From assembly GCF_020520425.1 (NCBI RefSeq), contig NC_079492.1:116905157-116969156 (forward strand): a DNA stretch of 64,000 bases, given 5' to 3'. The notes beneath the pieces were generated by a model, which had not been told where the DNA came from, did not search any database, and was given only the letters and a program-made list of their open reading frames with translations. The stretch's first letter is position 1. Each line of letters opens with the position of its first letter. This DNA comes from Spinacia oleracea (lineage: Eukaryota; Streptophyta; Magnoliopsida; Caryophyllales; Amaranthaceae). This document shows positions 33,169 through 44,500 of the stretch, one piece after another. Position numbers and translations under genes: made by a program.

Positions 33169-34065
33169 AATTTGTTGCTTTAATTCATTTTTAGTGCTCC
33201 AAATTTATACTTTGAGAGCACTTTGTTTTATTTCTCCTATATTTTTTTAATGAAAATGTGTGGGCATTGCCCGCATTGGGCGTAGTGTTTGAATGGCCCC
33301 CAAAAATTGGTAAGACCCCTTCACTACCGCGATGGTGAATCCGTTTATTTTTAGATACAACAATTTTATTTTCATTTCTTAATCAAATTCCAATCCAACG
33401 TTTTCCTTAATCTAGTGACAATGACTTAATACGAGTAGTGAATTGTTTTACGGAATATTAACTACGCCGTTAACCTTTTTCTGTAAGTAACATTCGCATA
33501 TTGCTTTGGGGAGTGACATAAAAGTTTGCCACATCTCCCGTAATAGAATAACACCAAAATTGTAGTCTTATTTCCTAAAAGAATTGAGTTGATTGAGTGA
33601 ACTTAAAATCTATTAGTACCTCTTATGGTCAAATACAAGATCGTCTTCCTATGATCGATTCTATCAAGTTTTAGGACTTGCTCTTCCAAATTCATTTTAT
33701 TCATGTTATACTTAACTCCTTACATCCATGTTATATTTGATATCCCTCGACCTCATTTGAAATCTATATATTCCATTTATCTCTCTCTTTTTTACCAAAT
33801 AAAAAGATTTGTTAAGTTTTAAATACATACCTTTGAAAGAGAAAAATAAGAAAGATGATATAAATTTAGGTCACTATATGAATATGATAATTATAGAGGG
33901 TTCAAACACAATGCAACAATAGACTCTCCTTTGACTAATTGCCTAATTGGTGCAACACTAATATAAAAGTGGACGGTTGATCTAACACATGGGGACTATA
34001 GGAGTAACAAAATCACACATGTTTTATTTGCAATAACAATAAGAGCTTTCACATTACATGAGCAA
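33169..34065. other. Intergenic, downstream of the first LEA_2 gene
   Basis: 3' flank and AT-rich sequence. No gene, RNA or clear transposon boundary seen. Confidence 0.55.
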
Positions 34066-34156
34066 TCTATACTATATATTAAAAGGCGTCTACAAGAAAT
34101 AATACGTGACATGTGACGCTCTGCTTATGGACCGTTCACTCTATGTAATTTTTGTA

Positions 34157-34479
34157 CTCCCTCCGTATTTATTTAAGGGATACACTTGGCCGGACACGAG
34201 TATTAAGAAGAAAAATTGAATGAAATAAAATAATAAAGCAAGTGGGGTTTGGTAGATATTTTAATAAGGAAACAAGTGGGGACCATGTCATTTTTGGGGT
34301 GGGAGGTGGGGTGGGGTTATAAAATTATTTGTTTAATAGGATGGTGGGTCATAGGGTAAATTAAATGTATTATTTAATTAGAGGGTGATGTTGATAAGTT
34401 ACTAAAAATGACAAGTGTATCTCTTAAATAAATACGGCCGGAAATAGCAAGTGTATCCCTTAAATAAATACGGAGGGAG
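34157..34479. mobile_element. Stowaway-like MITE with a doubled 3' end
   Basis: TIRs CTCCCTCCGTATTTATTTAA / TTAAATAAATACGGAGGGAG between TA dinucleotides. Near its right end the terminal stretch occurs twice (AAGTGTATCTCTTAAATAAA at about 34418, then AGTGTATCCCTTAAATAAAT at about 34450). Confidence 0.82.
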
Positions 34480-34549
34480 TATACATTAAAAAAATGTCTA
34501 ACAATAAAGCTTTTACCACTAAGCTATTAAATCTCTTATGTTATCATTG

Positions 34550-34551
<2 letters not shown>

Positions 34552-34628
<77 letters not shown>
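34552..34628. repeat. AT dinucleotide microsatellite
   Basis: About 38 uninterrupted AT repeats, inside the Helitron. Confidence 0.98.
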
Positions 34629-34630
<2 letters not shown>

Positions 34631-34717
34631 CATCCGTCAAAAAAAATAAAAATTAAGTAAATGAGAATGTTATTAATGTGTTAACATGGGGCATCGCCCG
34701 GGCCCAATAACTAATTA

Positions 34718-35045
34718 CTCCCTCCGTCCCGGAATACTTGACCTGTTTTCCTTATCGGGCCGTCCCTTAATACTTGACCTGTTTCTAAAAATTGAAATAT
34801 TCTAACAATATTATATTATTTCTCACTCCACCCCTATTAACCCACCTACCCTCTACTCCATACAAAAAGTAATTAAAAATTCAACCTCTACTCTCCCCCA
34901 ACCCCACCTCTTAACCCACCTCCCACTAACTACATTAAAATAATACCCCACTATCAACTACTACCTATTAAATTAAATAAGTCAATTCAAATTCCTTAAA
35001 CTCTGTGCCGATCAAACCGGGTCGAGTATTCCGGGACGGAGGGAG
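34718..35045. mobile_element. Stowaway-like MITE
   Basis: 328 bp with TIRs CTCCCTCCGTCCCGGAATAC / GTATTCCGGGACGGAGGGAG (19 of 20 bases paired at the outer ends) and TA on each side. It lies immediately after the Helitron end. Confidence 0.85.
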
Positions 35046-35245
35046 TATGGACTAAAAAAAAAAAAAGTTGACCTTCCACTTCATCTTTTCACTACTCCTA
35101 TTATAGTGGTCACACACAAAGCATATGGATTATGGACCAAAGTACCAATGCATCTCATAAACCAATTACGTTTTCCAAAGACAAATTCAAAATCGACAAA
35201 TGACAATATCACCCAACAACCACTTTCTATCTCTTTGTTTGGCAT

Positions 35246-35253
35246 TTATATAA
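35246..35253 (+). promoter_or_regulatory. Likely TATA box of the second LEA_2 gene
   Basis: TTATATAAAC about 115 bp upstream of the ATG at 35366. Position suits a plant core promoter with an 80-90 base leader. It lies outside the MITE. Confidence 0.55.
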
Positions 35254-35365
35254 ACTCCACTAAATAAAAATAATTCTTCAACAATTAATCCAAATTTATC
35301 CCGAATTCTCCTCCTCCACACAATGCCTAACCTTATTCCATGGTAGTGACCTTTTTCACAAAACA

Positions 35366-35971
35366 ATGGGTAAAAAAGTAAAATGGAGTTGGCCTTCGGC
35401 TCTCATTGGAGCCACGGCCGCCACCGCGGCCACCACGTTTTTCTTTGTTCGGCCAAAAGTACCCAATTTCCGATTAGTTAGCCTCACGGCGTTACAACTA
35501 AAATTCAAAAACTCGAATAATGAGGAGCAGTCTCAACTACTCTCTCAAGAGGAGCTTAATAAAAAGTTCCCGCGGCTTAATGCGGATCTCATCCTCACTA
35601 TACATGTCAGCAACCCGAATATCCTCCCTGTCCGTTACTCCGCCACCTCACTCTCAATCTACTACGACGGGTCGTTTTTGGGTTCGGCCCATGTCCCAGC
35701 TGGATCCCAGCCCCCCAACTCCTGCCAGTTGCTCCGCCTTCAGGCCCGCCTTAACGGCCAAGAGCTTGCCCAACATGCAAAACGGTTCATTGGAGATGTG
35801 ACTAAAAGGGAGATGGTCATTGATGCTGAGGTGGACATCTCTGGTTGGGCAAAGGTACTAATTTGGGGTCCCAGTTTCAAAGTCCACGTGGATAGTCGCA
35901 TAGTTATTGATCCTGTCATGCTTGACGTCATTGATCAGGAAAATGAGTCTCGTTTGCAATTCTTTGTATAG
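35366..35971 (+). CDS. LEA_2 / NHL-type protein, second paralogue
   Basis: Single exon, 201 residues from ATG 35366. Residues 10-28 are a hydrophobic, Ala/Thr-rich anchor after a MGKKVKW start. The LEA_2 domain follows, with NPN at residues 83-85 and a conserved C-terminus (KREMVIDAEVDISG, IDPVMLDVIDQ). It aligns with 32608-33168 along nearly its whole length, but has about 15 extra polar residues (roughly 49-66, NNEEQSQLLSQEEL) before the beta-sandwich. Same orientation, about 2.2 kb apart, so a tandem duplication that has since diverged; the intervening space is mostly transposons. Function is known only at family level (stress/defence-associated membrane-anchored proteins). Confidence 0.9.
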   Translation: MGKKVKWSWPSALIGATAATAATTFFFVRPKVPNFRLVSLTALQLKFKNSNNEEQSQLLSQEELNKKFPRLNADLILTIHVSNPNILPVRYSATSLSIYYDGSFLGSAHVPAGSQPPNSCQLLRLQARLNGQELAQHAKRFIGDVTKREMVIDAEVDISGWAKVLIWGPSFKVHVDSRIVIDPVMLDVIDQENESRLQFFV

Positions 35972-36609
35972 TACAGTTACTACTGTAGATTTTATCATTT
36001 TATTTGTAGACTTATTTGGGCTGGACTAAAAAGTAATGATGTTCTTCTTGGGTCATAGTGAATTACCCAAATTTTTGGCTGCATATGACTATATAGTTTC
36101 AGCCTTCTTTTTTTAGTGCATTATTATGTTTTCTTTTTTTAAAAAATAAAATATAATAAAAAAAATAACAAATTTAAATTTTTTATTACACATGTTTTCC
36201 AAAAAAAAAATATCTCATTATTTTAGTAAGCTGGAAGCACACATAAGGAACAAACAAATGGACATTTAAAGTAATTAATGAACATTCATGTTCAGAAAAT
36301 GAACATGACATTTATTTTCTATCTCCATCCTCTATTTTAGTGGTTGTTGCCTCTTCTCTTTCTAGGATTCTAATTTTTCAGCTTCCTTCCTTTCGGCTTC
36401 CACTTTTTTCGCTACAACGATCTCTTTTCTCTTTCTTTTTCTTACTTATTTGTAGATTCTTTTTTGGTTGCTTCTACCTTCAATTCTTCTTCAATTCTTC
36501 TTCAATTCTTACAGCCTCTCTTAATACCATATCTTCCATTTCTAAATCAGCCTTCTTCTTTTGTTATCGCATTCTTATTAAACTTTTTCTTCCTGCAGGA
36601 AAATCATAA
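35972..36609. other. Intergenic, 3' flank of the second LEA_2 gene
   Basis: AT-rich with T-runs and CTTCAATTCTT repeats at 36480-36510. No gene. A small palindrome around TGAACATTCATGTTCA lies at about 36279-36294, at the edge of the GAACAT array. Confidence 0.5.
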
Positions 36610-36619
36610 TGTTTTTAAT

Positions 36620-38210
36620 TGAACATTATTCTATATAAGTTGAACATAAGACTTGAGAAACTGAACATCACACAAAAGTGTTCTTATTTATGAAAAATCA
36701 TAGTTTAATTAATAAGTTGAATTTAATTGAACATGAGACTTGAGAAACTAAACATCACACAAAAGTGTTCTTATTTCTGAATATCATCTTTCATAAATTG
36801 AATTTTATATTTTATAAGTTGAACATGAAAAATTATAAACTGAACATGAAATTTCATAACTCCTGAAATTTCAATTCCAATACAAATCACACTAATTTCT
36901 TTAATAAGTTGAATTTAGTTGAACACGATTCTTTATAAGTTGAACATGAGACTTGAAAAACTGAACATCATGCAAAAGTGTTCTTATTTATAAACATATC
37001 ATAGTTTAATAAGTCGAATTTAGTAGAATAAAATTCTTTACAAGTTGAACATGAGACTTAAGAAATTGAACATCACACAAAATTATTGAACATATATATA
37101 GTTTTAATAAGTTGAATTTAGTTGAACATCATTTTATATAAGTTGAACATAAGACTTTAGAAACTGAACATCACACAAAGGTATTGAACATATATTAGTT
37201 TTATAAGTTAAATTTAGTTGAACATGATTTTGTATAAGTTGAACATAAGACTTGAGAAACCGAACATTACAGAAAAGTATTGAACATATATTAGTTTAAT
37301 AAGTTAAATTTAGTTGAACGTGATTTTTTTTAAGTTGAACATAAGACTTGAGAAACTGAATATCACACAAAAGTATTGTACATATCATAGTTTTATAAGT
37401 TGAACATGATTCTTTATAGGTTGAACAAGAGAGTTGAAAAACTGAACATTACTCAAAATAAAGACTAACGGAGTAGAAAATTAATCATTTCTAAAAGAAG
37501 AAAATATATGTTCAACGATAGTATCAGCGTAAAATAGATGAAGCTAATACTAATTATATACTATGATTAATGAAATTAATCCATATCACAACCAAAAGTA
37601 GAAATGCAACTTGAGTTAACATTTCACAATTACAAAAGTTACATAATTAGATAGATGTTTTTGGTGCAAAACATAATTGATAGATAATCACATCATATGT
37701 TGTTCTAGTAAACTGATTTCAATTAACAAAATCTATAACAAAATCAAATCTCTCTCAATCGCAAACAAATATCGTTCAAAAAATAAAAATAATTAACATC
37801 ACACAAAAATGTTAAATTTAGTTGAACATGATTTTGTGTACATTGAACATGATTCTTTATAAGTTGAACACGAGAGTTGAGAAACTGAACATCATACAAA
37901 AGTATTGAACATATTTTGCGTAAAATTGAACATAATTCTTTATAAGTTGAACACGAGAGTTGAAAAACTGAACATCACACAAAAATGTTATGATGTGTGA
38001 ACATCACTTTTATAAGTTGAATTTAGTTGAACGCGATTCTTTATAAGTTGAACACGAGAATTGAGAAAAATGAACATATATTAATTTTATAATTTAAATT
38101 TATTTGAACATGATTTTGTGTAAAATTGAACACGATTCTTTATAAGTTGAACACGAGAGTTGAAAACTAAACATCGCACAAAAATGTTATTATTTGTGAA
38201 TATCATACAT
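36620..38210. repeat. Degenerate array of about 95-bp GAACAT-rich units
   Basis: About 12-13 units, each with AAGTTGAACAT(G/A)A, then GA(C/G)(T)TTGAGAAACTGAACAT, CACACAAAAGT(A/G)TT and GTTGAATTTAGTTGAACATG. They occur at spacings of about 80-110 bp in two blocks (36620-37460 and 37810-38210) separated by unrelated AT-rich sequence. Units vary by substitutions and indels. I do not recognise the family. Confidence 0.8.
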
Positions 38211-38639
38211 AACAAATTCAGAATTAATATTCAGCAATAACTACCACGTACAAGTACAACCACCAAGATCAACAATCCTAACCACAATACCAACAACAAC
38301 AACAAAAATATCAAAAATTAACAAATGTAATTCATTCTAATCACACTTTAGCTTATAATTCTTTATCAAATAATATGTCAACAAATCATTATTAATAATG
38401 AATAAATTGCAATTTCTCTATCAAATTCAAATTCATAAAATTGACACTTAAGTGAACTATTAACAAACAAAATTGAATATGTAAACTTGCAATTTCTCAG
38501 TCAGATTCACACAAAAGCTAGGGTTAACAACTAATTACTTCACAAAATTTCGTCCAATATTAATAAGTCAAATTTATTAAGTTATACAAATGAAGGAGAT
38601 AGAATTTACCAGATTAAGAGATGGAAGGATTCACAACTC

Positions 38640-39070
38640 TTAGTTGAACATGAGTCGGACAATGCCGAGTCAACTCTTCTCCGCCGAGTCACGACCAACT
38701 GCAATCGGCTCTCTTTACTAGCGATCCCCCTTCTCTCTCCCGGAGAGAGACTTCGATGTCGGCGGTGAAAGAGCAGCGTCGAGAGAGCAAAGTGCCGCGG
38801 AGAACGTCGACCGCCAGGGCACGAGATCAGAGCGGAAGCGTCGCAAGGGAGGAGACGTCTTTGGGGCAGTGTCGCGTGGATCTAACACGGTTAAGTAGTT
38901 GCGCGCCGTTGAGGAAGTGGCGGTTGTTAGATCGAAGGGAGGCGGCGGCGAAAGGCAGAGGGAAGGAGGTCGTCGGATTGTTTGGGAGGAGAGAGAAGGA
39001 GTGACATCAATGGAGGGAAGACGGTGAGAGGTTTTGATGAGAGAGAAAATGGTGAGCGATTAGAGGAGAG
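38640..39070. other. GC-rich patch, possible captured gene fragment
   Basis: Markedly higher GC and purine-rich than its surroundings (GGCGGCGAAAGG, GAGAGAGAAAATGG). Open frames exist on both strands (plus 38756-39004; minus 39157-38927) but match nothing I know and have biased composition. It follows the GAACAT array, whose last relative (GTTGAACATGAGTCGGACAA) is at 38643. It may be the interior of a non-autonomous transposon. Confidence 0.4.
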
Positions 39071-39140
39071 AGAAAAATGGGTATAGAATAGCTGCGTGCT
39101 TTTGTTAACGATGAAACGCAACCGTTTAATTGAGTATGCA

Positions 39141-39170
39141 TGTATAGATAGGTGCATACCTATCTATACA
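39141..39170. repeat. Perfect hairpin, 13-bp arms
   Basis: TGTATAGATAGGT, spacer GCAT, ACCTATCTATACA. It could be the junction or terminus of an unrecognised element. Confidence 0.85.
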
Positions 39171-39354
39171 TTAATAATTATATTGCATTACACATCTGAA
39201 GTACAAATACAAGTATTTATAAAGCGTAAGGGCCCAAAGTTTGAGATACAACAACTTCCCTGTTTTTACTACCTCCATTTTTTACTAGCACCATTTTCTT
39301 TTTATGAAAATTACATATTAGTTGCATCATTTTCTTTTAAAGTATATTTTTATA

Positions 39355-39605
39355 CTTCTTTCGTTCGGGAAATATCGCACCATGGTTGAATTTTACTCCT
39401 TTAACTATTACTTTGACTCTTAATATCTCAAACCGTGTGCAGGTGAAAACTATAAAAAATGTATATTTAGAAAATTTATATCGATACGAATCTAACATGA
39501 CCTCACATGACTAAAAATTTCTTACGTACGAATCACAATAAATGGTCAAAGTCGTAGTGTGAATAGTGTAAAAAAAATGGTACGATATTTCCGGAACGGA
39601 GAAAG
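39355..39605. mobile_element. Stowaway-like MITE (second copy of the 31670 family)
   Basis: 251 bp between TA dinucleotides. Ends CTTCTTTCGTTCGGGAAATA and TATTTCCGGAACGGAGAAAG. The interior (TTTGACTCTTAATATCTCAA, ATCGATACGAATCTAAC) matches the MITE at 31670-31923. Confidence 0.78.
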
Positions 39606-39844
39606 TATGTTTTTTTGGTTTGTTCACATCCACTTTACCCTTATTTACATGTTATATTTCACATTTACCATTGTTACTAACATTCTCCCTCTCTTTTGTT
39701 TGTTATCATAGGGCAATTTGTCATAATCTTGGTGTCAACCCAAATGGTCAAATAAAAAACGGAGGAAGTACGAAATATGTTAAACTAGATTATATGTTGT
39801 GCACGCACGGATATTATAAAATAATTATTTGACCATATTTTCTA

Positions 39845-40107
39845 CTCCCTCCCTCCCAAAATTATAGTAATGCTTGACTAAAAACACGGGTTTTAACAAA
39901 AGTGGAATATATATGAGTGTATGGAAAAGTGGAAAATGAAATATAGTGTGTAGGAAAGTGTAAAAAGTGAAATATTGTATGGGAAAGTGAAAAAGTAGAA
40001 TATAGTGTATAGGAAATTGGAAAAGTAATGTCCAAATAAGAAAACAAAACTATAAATTTGGGACGCCCAAAATAAAAAACAGGACTATAATTTTGGGACG
40101 GAGAGAG
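39845..40107. mobile_element. Stowaway-like MITE
   Basis: 263 bp between TA dinucleotides. CTCCCTCCCTCCCAAAATTA and TATAATTTTGGGACGGAGAG are the ends. The interior repeats GTGGAATATA..AGTGTATGGAAAAG units. Confidence 0.75.
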
Positions 40108-40150
40108 TATAAAATATTTCTCTCCCTAAAGTCAATGCATGAGTAATGAA

Positions 40151-40155
40151 TCTTG
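40151..40155. repeat. Target-site duplication TCTTG of copia A (left)
   Basis: Matches 50244-50248. Confidence 0.92.
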
Positions 40156-40485
40156 TGAAGGAAATAATGCCCTTGGTCCAAGTATGCATTCAATGTTAAG
40201 TCTAATAAATGCGGTTCAGTATTAATTAACAAGTTAATAATTCAGTGAGATCAAGTGAGCTGAATGCCTAGCTAGAGGCCGCTTCAGTTCAAGTGGAATA
40301 ATGATATTAATCCACAACTTACTCTTGACTGAACCCGTAGGGTCACACAAATAGTACGTAAACGGATCAAGTATTTAATGGCATTAAATACTCTATCTAT
40401 GGATATTCGGAATCGACGGATCTTGGTTTCAGTGGGAGCTGAGATCGTCACAAGCAAGAAATGAATACTCTGGAAATGATGATAT

Positions 40486-40790
40486 TGCCGGAAACGGAAA
40501 TATGGATCGTATCGGAAATATAAATATTATCCAAGTCATAGATGTTGCCGGAAACGGAAACATGGTACGTATCGGAAAATATTATCGGAAATGGAAATAT
40601 TGCCGGAATCGGAAATATTGCCGGAAACGGAAATATTGTCAGAATCGGAAATATTATCGGAATCGGAAAATAGTTCCGGAAACTGAAATATTAAATATTT
40701 GTTCGAAACGGAAATTTATTCCGGAATCGGAAATATTAAATATTGTTCGTATCGGAAATGAATTCCGGAACCGGGAATTTAATCGGAAGC
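40486..40790 (+). repeat. 18-bp periodic repeat zone in copia LTR
   Basis: Tandem, degenerate units built on CGGAAAYGGAAATATTGC, about 15 copies with intermittent spacing. The clearest run is at 40575-40670. The same zone is in the other three LTRs of this family (49200-49500, and inverted at about 22390-22700 and 28385-28695). Because the unit is six codons, it reads as an Arg/Lys/Tyr-rich frame. Confidence 0.85.
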
Positions 40791-41164
40791 GTATCGTACG
40801 AATAAGCATCGGACGAGGCCTGCCGGACGAAGGCCCAGCACGAAGCCAGGCCATCGCCCAGCAAGCAAAGACGCGCGCCAACGCCCTGCCCAAGGCAGCG
40901 CCAGGCCCATCGCAAGGCAGGCCCAGCGCGCCAAGGCAAGGCTGCCCAACGTGGGCTACGTGGGCCGAGCGCACGCGTGCGGGCGCCCTCGTGGCTCCGT
41001 GCGTGTGTGTTTGTGTCCATGCACAATTCCTAAATCTATTAGGATTTGGTGTATGATTAAACTCTTGTTCCTATTAGGATTATTTAATTAATTAGAGTCC
41101 TTGTAGGATTCTAAGTTTAATTAAATCGTATCCTACTAGGATTCCAATTCCCTTTCCAAACCTC

Positions 41165-41172
41165 TATAAATA
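41165..41172 (+). promoter_or_regulatory. TATA box of copia A 5' LTR
   Basis: TATAAATA in CTCTATAAATAAGGGCC, repeated at 49881-49888 in the 3' LTR. It is the likely LTR core promoter. Confidence 0.65.
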
Positions 41173-41496
41173 AGGGCCTAGGGTCATAATTTATAAACAC
41201 GATTGAAGTATTCAAAGGGTAAGTTTTTGAAAGAAAATTCAGCCATACACTTGCACAACAATAGCCGAATATTCCTAGCACCTTAAGGGCGATTCTAGTT
41301 GGTCAATCTTGAGGCGGATCCGGACGTACTGTGGACTATCTACGGAGGGACGACATTTGGAGTCCTAAAGACTTGTTCTTGTTCGGTTGTATGCATCTAT
41401 ACTATGCTAAATGATTATGTGTAAATAATATGCTTTCTTGGCTTTATGGTTTTTCCGCATGATTTATGTATTGTCATATGTATCATAACCTAACAG

Positions 41497-41510
41497 TGGT
41501 ATCACGAGCC
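41497..41510 (+). promoter_or_regulatory. Copia A primer-binding site
   Basis: TGGTATCACGAGCC starts two bases after the LTR. It resembles the initiator tRNA-Met site TGGTATCAGAGCC with one extra base. Confidence 0.8.
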
Positions 41511-44500
41511 TCTTATTATTTTCATAATCTAATTTGCATAAACATGGTTAAATATTACAAATTTGGAAGAATTAAAAGGGGTGATTAATTTTCGTAATTG
41601 TTAATTAATTGCTAATTGCGTTTATTTAATTATATGTACGCAGTTTTTCGGCAGTTTCTTCGTTACTCATCCAAATCGAGTGATTTTTGTGTCAATTCCG
41701 CATGTAAAAGGCATTCTAAAATTTTGAGGAAAATAGTATTTTTCGGCCGAACCCAGAATTCTCAAATTCGAAGCCTAACTATGACTTTTCGGAGGTTTTA
41801 GTTTTTCGAACGCAAAATTTTGTAAATTTAAGATGTTAAATTAAATATTTGCGATTCTTGTTGATAAATCTTGACTTTTTGATTCACCTACTGTATATGT
41901 TTAACAAGTTTGAATGCCTAGCCTTGTTAATTATGCAATCTAATTTGTAATTATGATTAATTTGTTGAAAATTGGAATAATTTAGAATTAATTTGATTTT
42001 CATAATTAGTTAATAATTTAATTAGATACCTATGATTAAAAACCACCATAAAAATTGTAAATTTGTGTTAAATTTTAAATTTTTATGACCTAGACTTGAA
42101 TCCATGTTAATCGGAAATCAATTAGTTAATAAATTTTCGATTTTTCGCCCTAAAATTATGAAATTAATATGATTTATTAATTTGTCATTAATTTTGAAAA
42201 TACAATTTTAATTTTTTATGCGATTCGCTCATATAACTTGCACGCACAAAGCAATGGACGCTACGTGTTACCCTTAAGGGGTGTTGTATAGTGCGGGCAT
42301 GCGACGACGAGCAAGGGAGCTCGTCGCCCATGCGGTACGAATGCAATGAGCAAGGCTATGATGCACGAGCACAAGGCAGCAGCCCTGCCTTGTGTCGTGT
42401 ACTGTGAGCGATGGGCGAGTGGGAAAGGGCGAGAGCAAAGCAGCGAGCAGTCGCGTGCAACGCACACTGCCTCGCGCGCAGCGAGCGCTAGCTCGCGTGC
42501 GACGAGCGCTACGCCCAGCATCGAACGACAGCGCGCAGCGAGTGATGGGTCGCGTGCCTCGAGCGCTGGGGCGCGCAGCGAGCAGTTGCCTCGTGTGCTT
42601 CGATGGAACCTTGCGATGGTCTGCAACGACGAATGCGACGCAGCACATAGGCTGCGCGCACATGGCCAGCGATGGCTGCGTGCGTGTGGCCTATGGCTGT
42701 GCGTTGCGTGATGATGTTGCGCACCTTATGTTACGATTAGATCGTTTTAAAATTTTAATTTGAAATTTTCAGTTTACGTAATCTTAATTAATTTTAAAAT
42801 TAATAATTTAAGTTATTTTCTTGGATTTTAATTTTGAATATTATAATTATAATAAATTTCATTTATTCTGATTATTTTACTAAATTAAAATCATGAATTA
42901 ATTTAAATACGACTGAAAATAAATTAAATTTGTGGATTCAATTATAAATTTATATGATCTTTAAATTTTAATTAAATTTGTATGTTTCCGGTTAGACTAG
43001 AAATACATTTTATGTTTAAAATTAGTAAAGCATATGAATTTTTTGGTTTAAGTGGGAGCCCTTTTAGTCATAAACTCTTGATTAGGTCTACAAATCCTTA
43101 AGGTTAAAACAACTTGATTAGAATTAATAAGGACTGAATAATTTGTAGATTATTGGTGCCCTTGATTAATTGCTGCAAATATTTATGTGATGCATAACGT
43201 GTTTTACTAACCAGCTATGTGGGCCATTCATGATAATGAATGGGTGAATGGTATATATTGTATATGTACTGTTTTGCAGGTTATGAAGTGACTAGTATGG
43301 CCCAAATAGGATAGAAAATATGGTCTGCGTACCATTAATTTGAATGTAATTGGTCTAAAGTACCAAAATTGTTTTTCAATTCAAATATGGTCTGCGTACC
43401 ATCAAATAGTTGTAATTAGTTTAATTATAGCTTATCCTATTTGAAGAAAATGGTGCCTCCCACGGAGATTTTCGAGACGGACTTTGAAGTTGAAGCTTCA
43501 AGATAAGTCGGGCCATACTAGATCACATTTATCTTATGCATGCTTTAAGTTATTTATTGCTTTAAATATGTCTTAATTATGCATGAGATTGTGGCTTGAT
43601 TATGTTGCATTATTAAGGATTTTAGTTCACTTAAAATCTAACCAACATAGTAAGAGCCTTAAGTTCCAAACTTAAAAATTGAGTTAAAAGGTGCCATGCC
43701 AAAATATACACTTGCTTGGATATCCTTTACATCAATCTAGTAATAGTTTTCGCTCACCGAGGTGTTACTTATTGGTCCTAAAGGGGCAAGGTACACAAAT
43801 AATTGTGAGTACATGTTAGTTTTGGTGAAACTCAACGATATAAGTAAGGAGTCCTTTTATGTCGTGGAAAAATCGATAGGTTTACCTAATAAGTTCTTAG
43901 ACGTACCTATCAACCAAGAATAGTTTCTAGACTATTAGCAAAAGGTTTTTGCTTACCTAAAATGTTTTAGGATTGAGTCAACAAACCGTGCTTAATTCTT
44001 CAATGGTGTTAGGATCTTGGAATCATTTTATTCACACCTGCCGGAACAATAAATTCGAATAAAATGCTAATAACTTGTTTAAATTGCATGATTGCTTTAA
44101 TTTTCAAGTTATTACTCATGATAGATGTTTAGACTTGGCATGCTTCAATGTATATTTTAATTATTGTTTATAATTAAATATCTTGCACTGCAGTAAATCC
44201 TTTTAGAAAGGTAACAGTAAATTTCCTCGATTGGTAGTGAATCCAAGAACGATTCACGGAAATGAGAGAAAGTGAGCAATTTAAAATGTACGTTTCTTAT
44301 ATCGACTTTTATGGTTGTTTTCGAATATCAAAATCGAATGGCAAACCAATTGGTGCTTGTGAATTCAAAATACATTGTAGTTTTGAGATCATAAAGCATT
44401 GACTTTAAAACGGTCAGCTTTACCAATGGTTAACAACCTAATATCTTTGTCCATTTGATTATCGAATGAGTCTAGTCCCTAGACATTCGAATAGATCGAT

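Larger units (their letters stand above)
34066..34714 (+). mobile_element. Non-autonomous Helitron carrying a nested MITE
   Basis: Begins A|TCTATACTATATATTAAAAG, a typical plant Helitron 5' end. It ends with a GC-rich hairpin (GGGGCATCGCCCGGGCCC) 6 bases before CTAA|T, inserted between A and T. It is 649 bp including a 323-bp MITE and a TA microsatellite. No Rep/helicase sequence. Confidence 0.72.
40156..41495 (+). repeat. Copia A 5' LTR
   Basis: 1340 bp, TGAAGGAAATAATGCCC...ATAACCTAACA. It lacks a 32-bp segment (CGGGCGCAGCTAGGGAAGGC and following) present at about 50104-50135 in the 3' LTR. TATA box TATAAATA at 41165-41172. AT-rich 18-bp-period repeats at about 40480-40790 are followed by a GC-rich zone to about 41020. 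Confidence 0.95.

Noticed and set aside
38756-39004. 82-codon Arg/Glu-rich open frame as a gene
   Set aside because: Composition reflects the GC- and purine-rich patch; frames are open on both strands and nothing is recognisable.
42261-42763. Five overlapping open frames on both strands
   Set aside because: They lie in a GC-rich island where stops are rare, have repetitive low-complexity products and no known domain.
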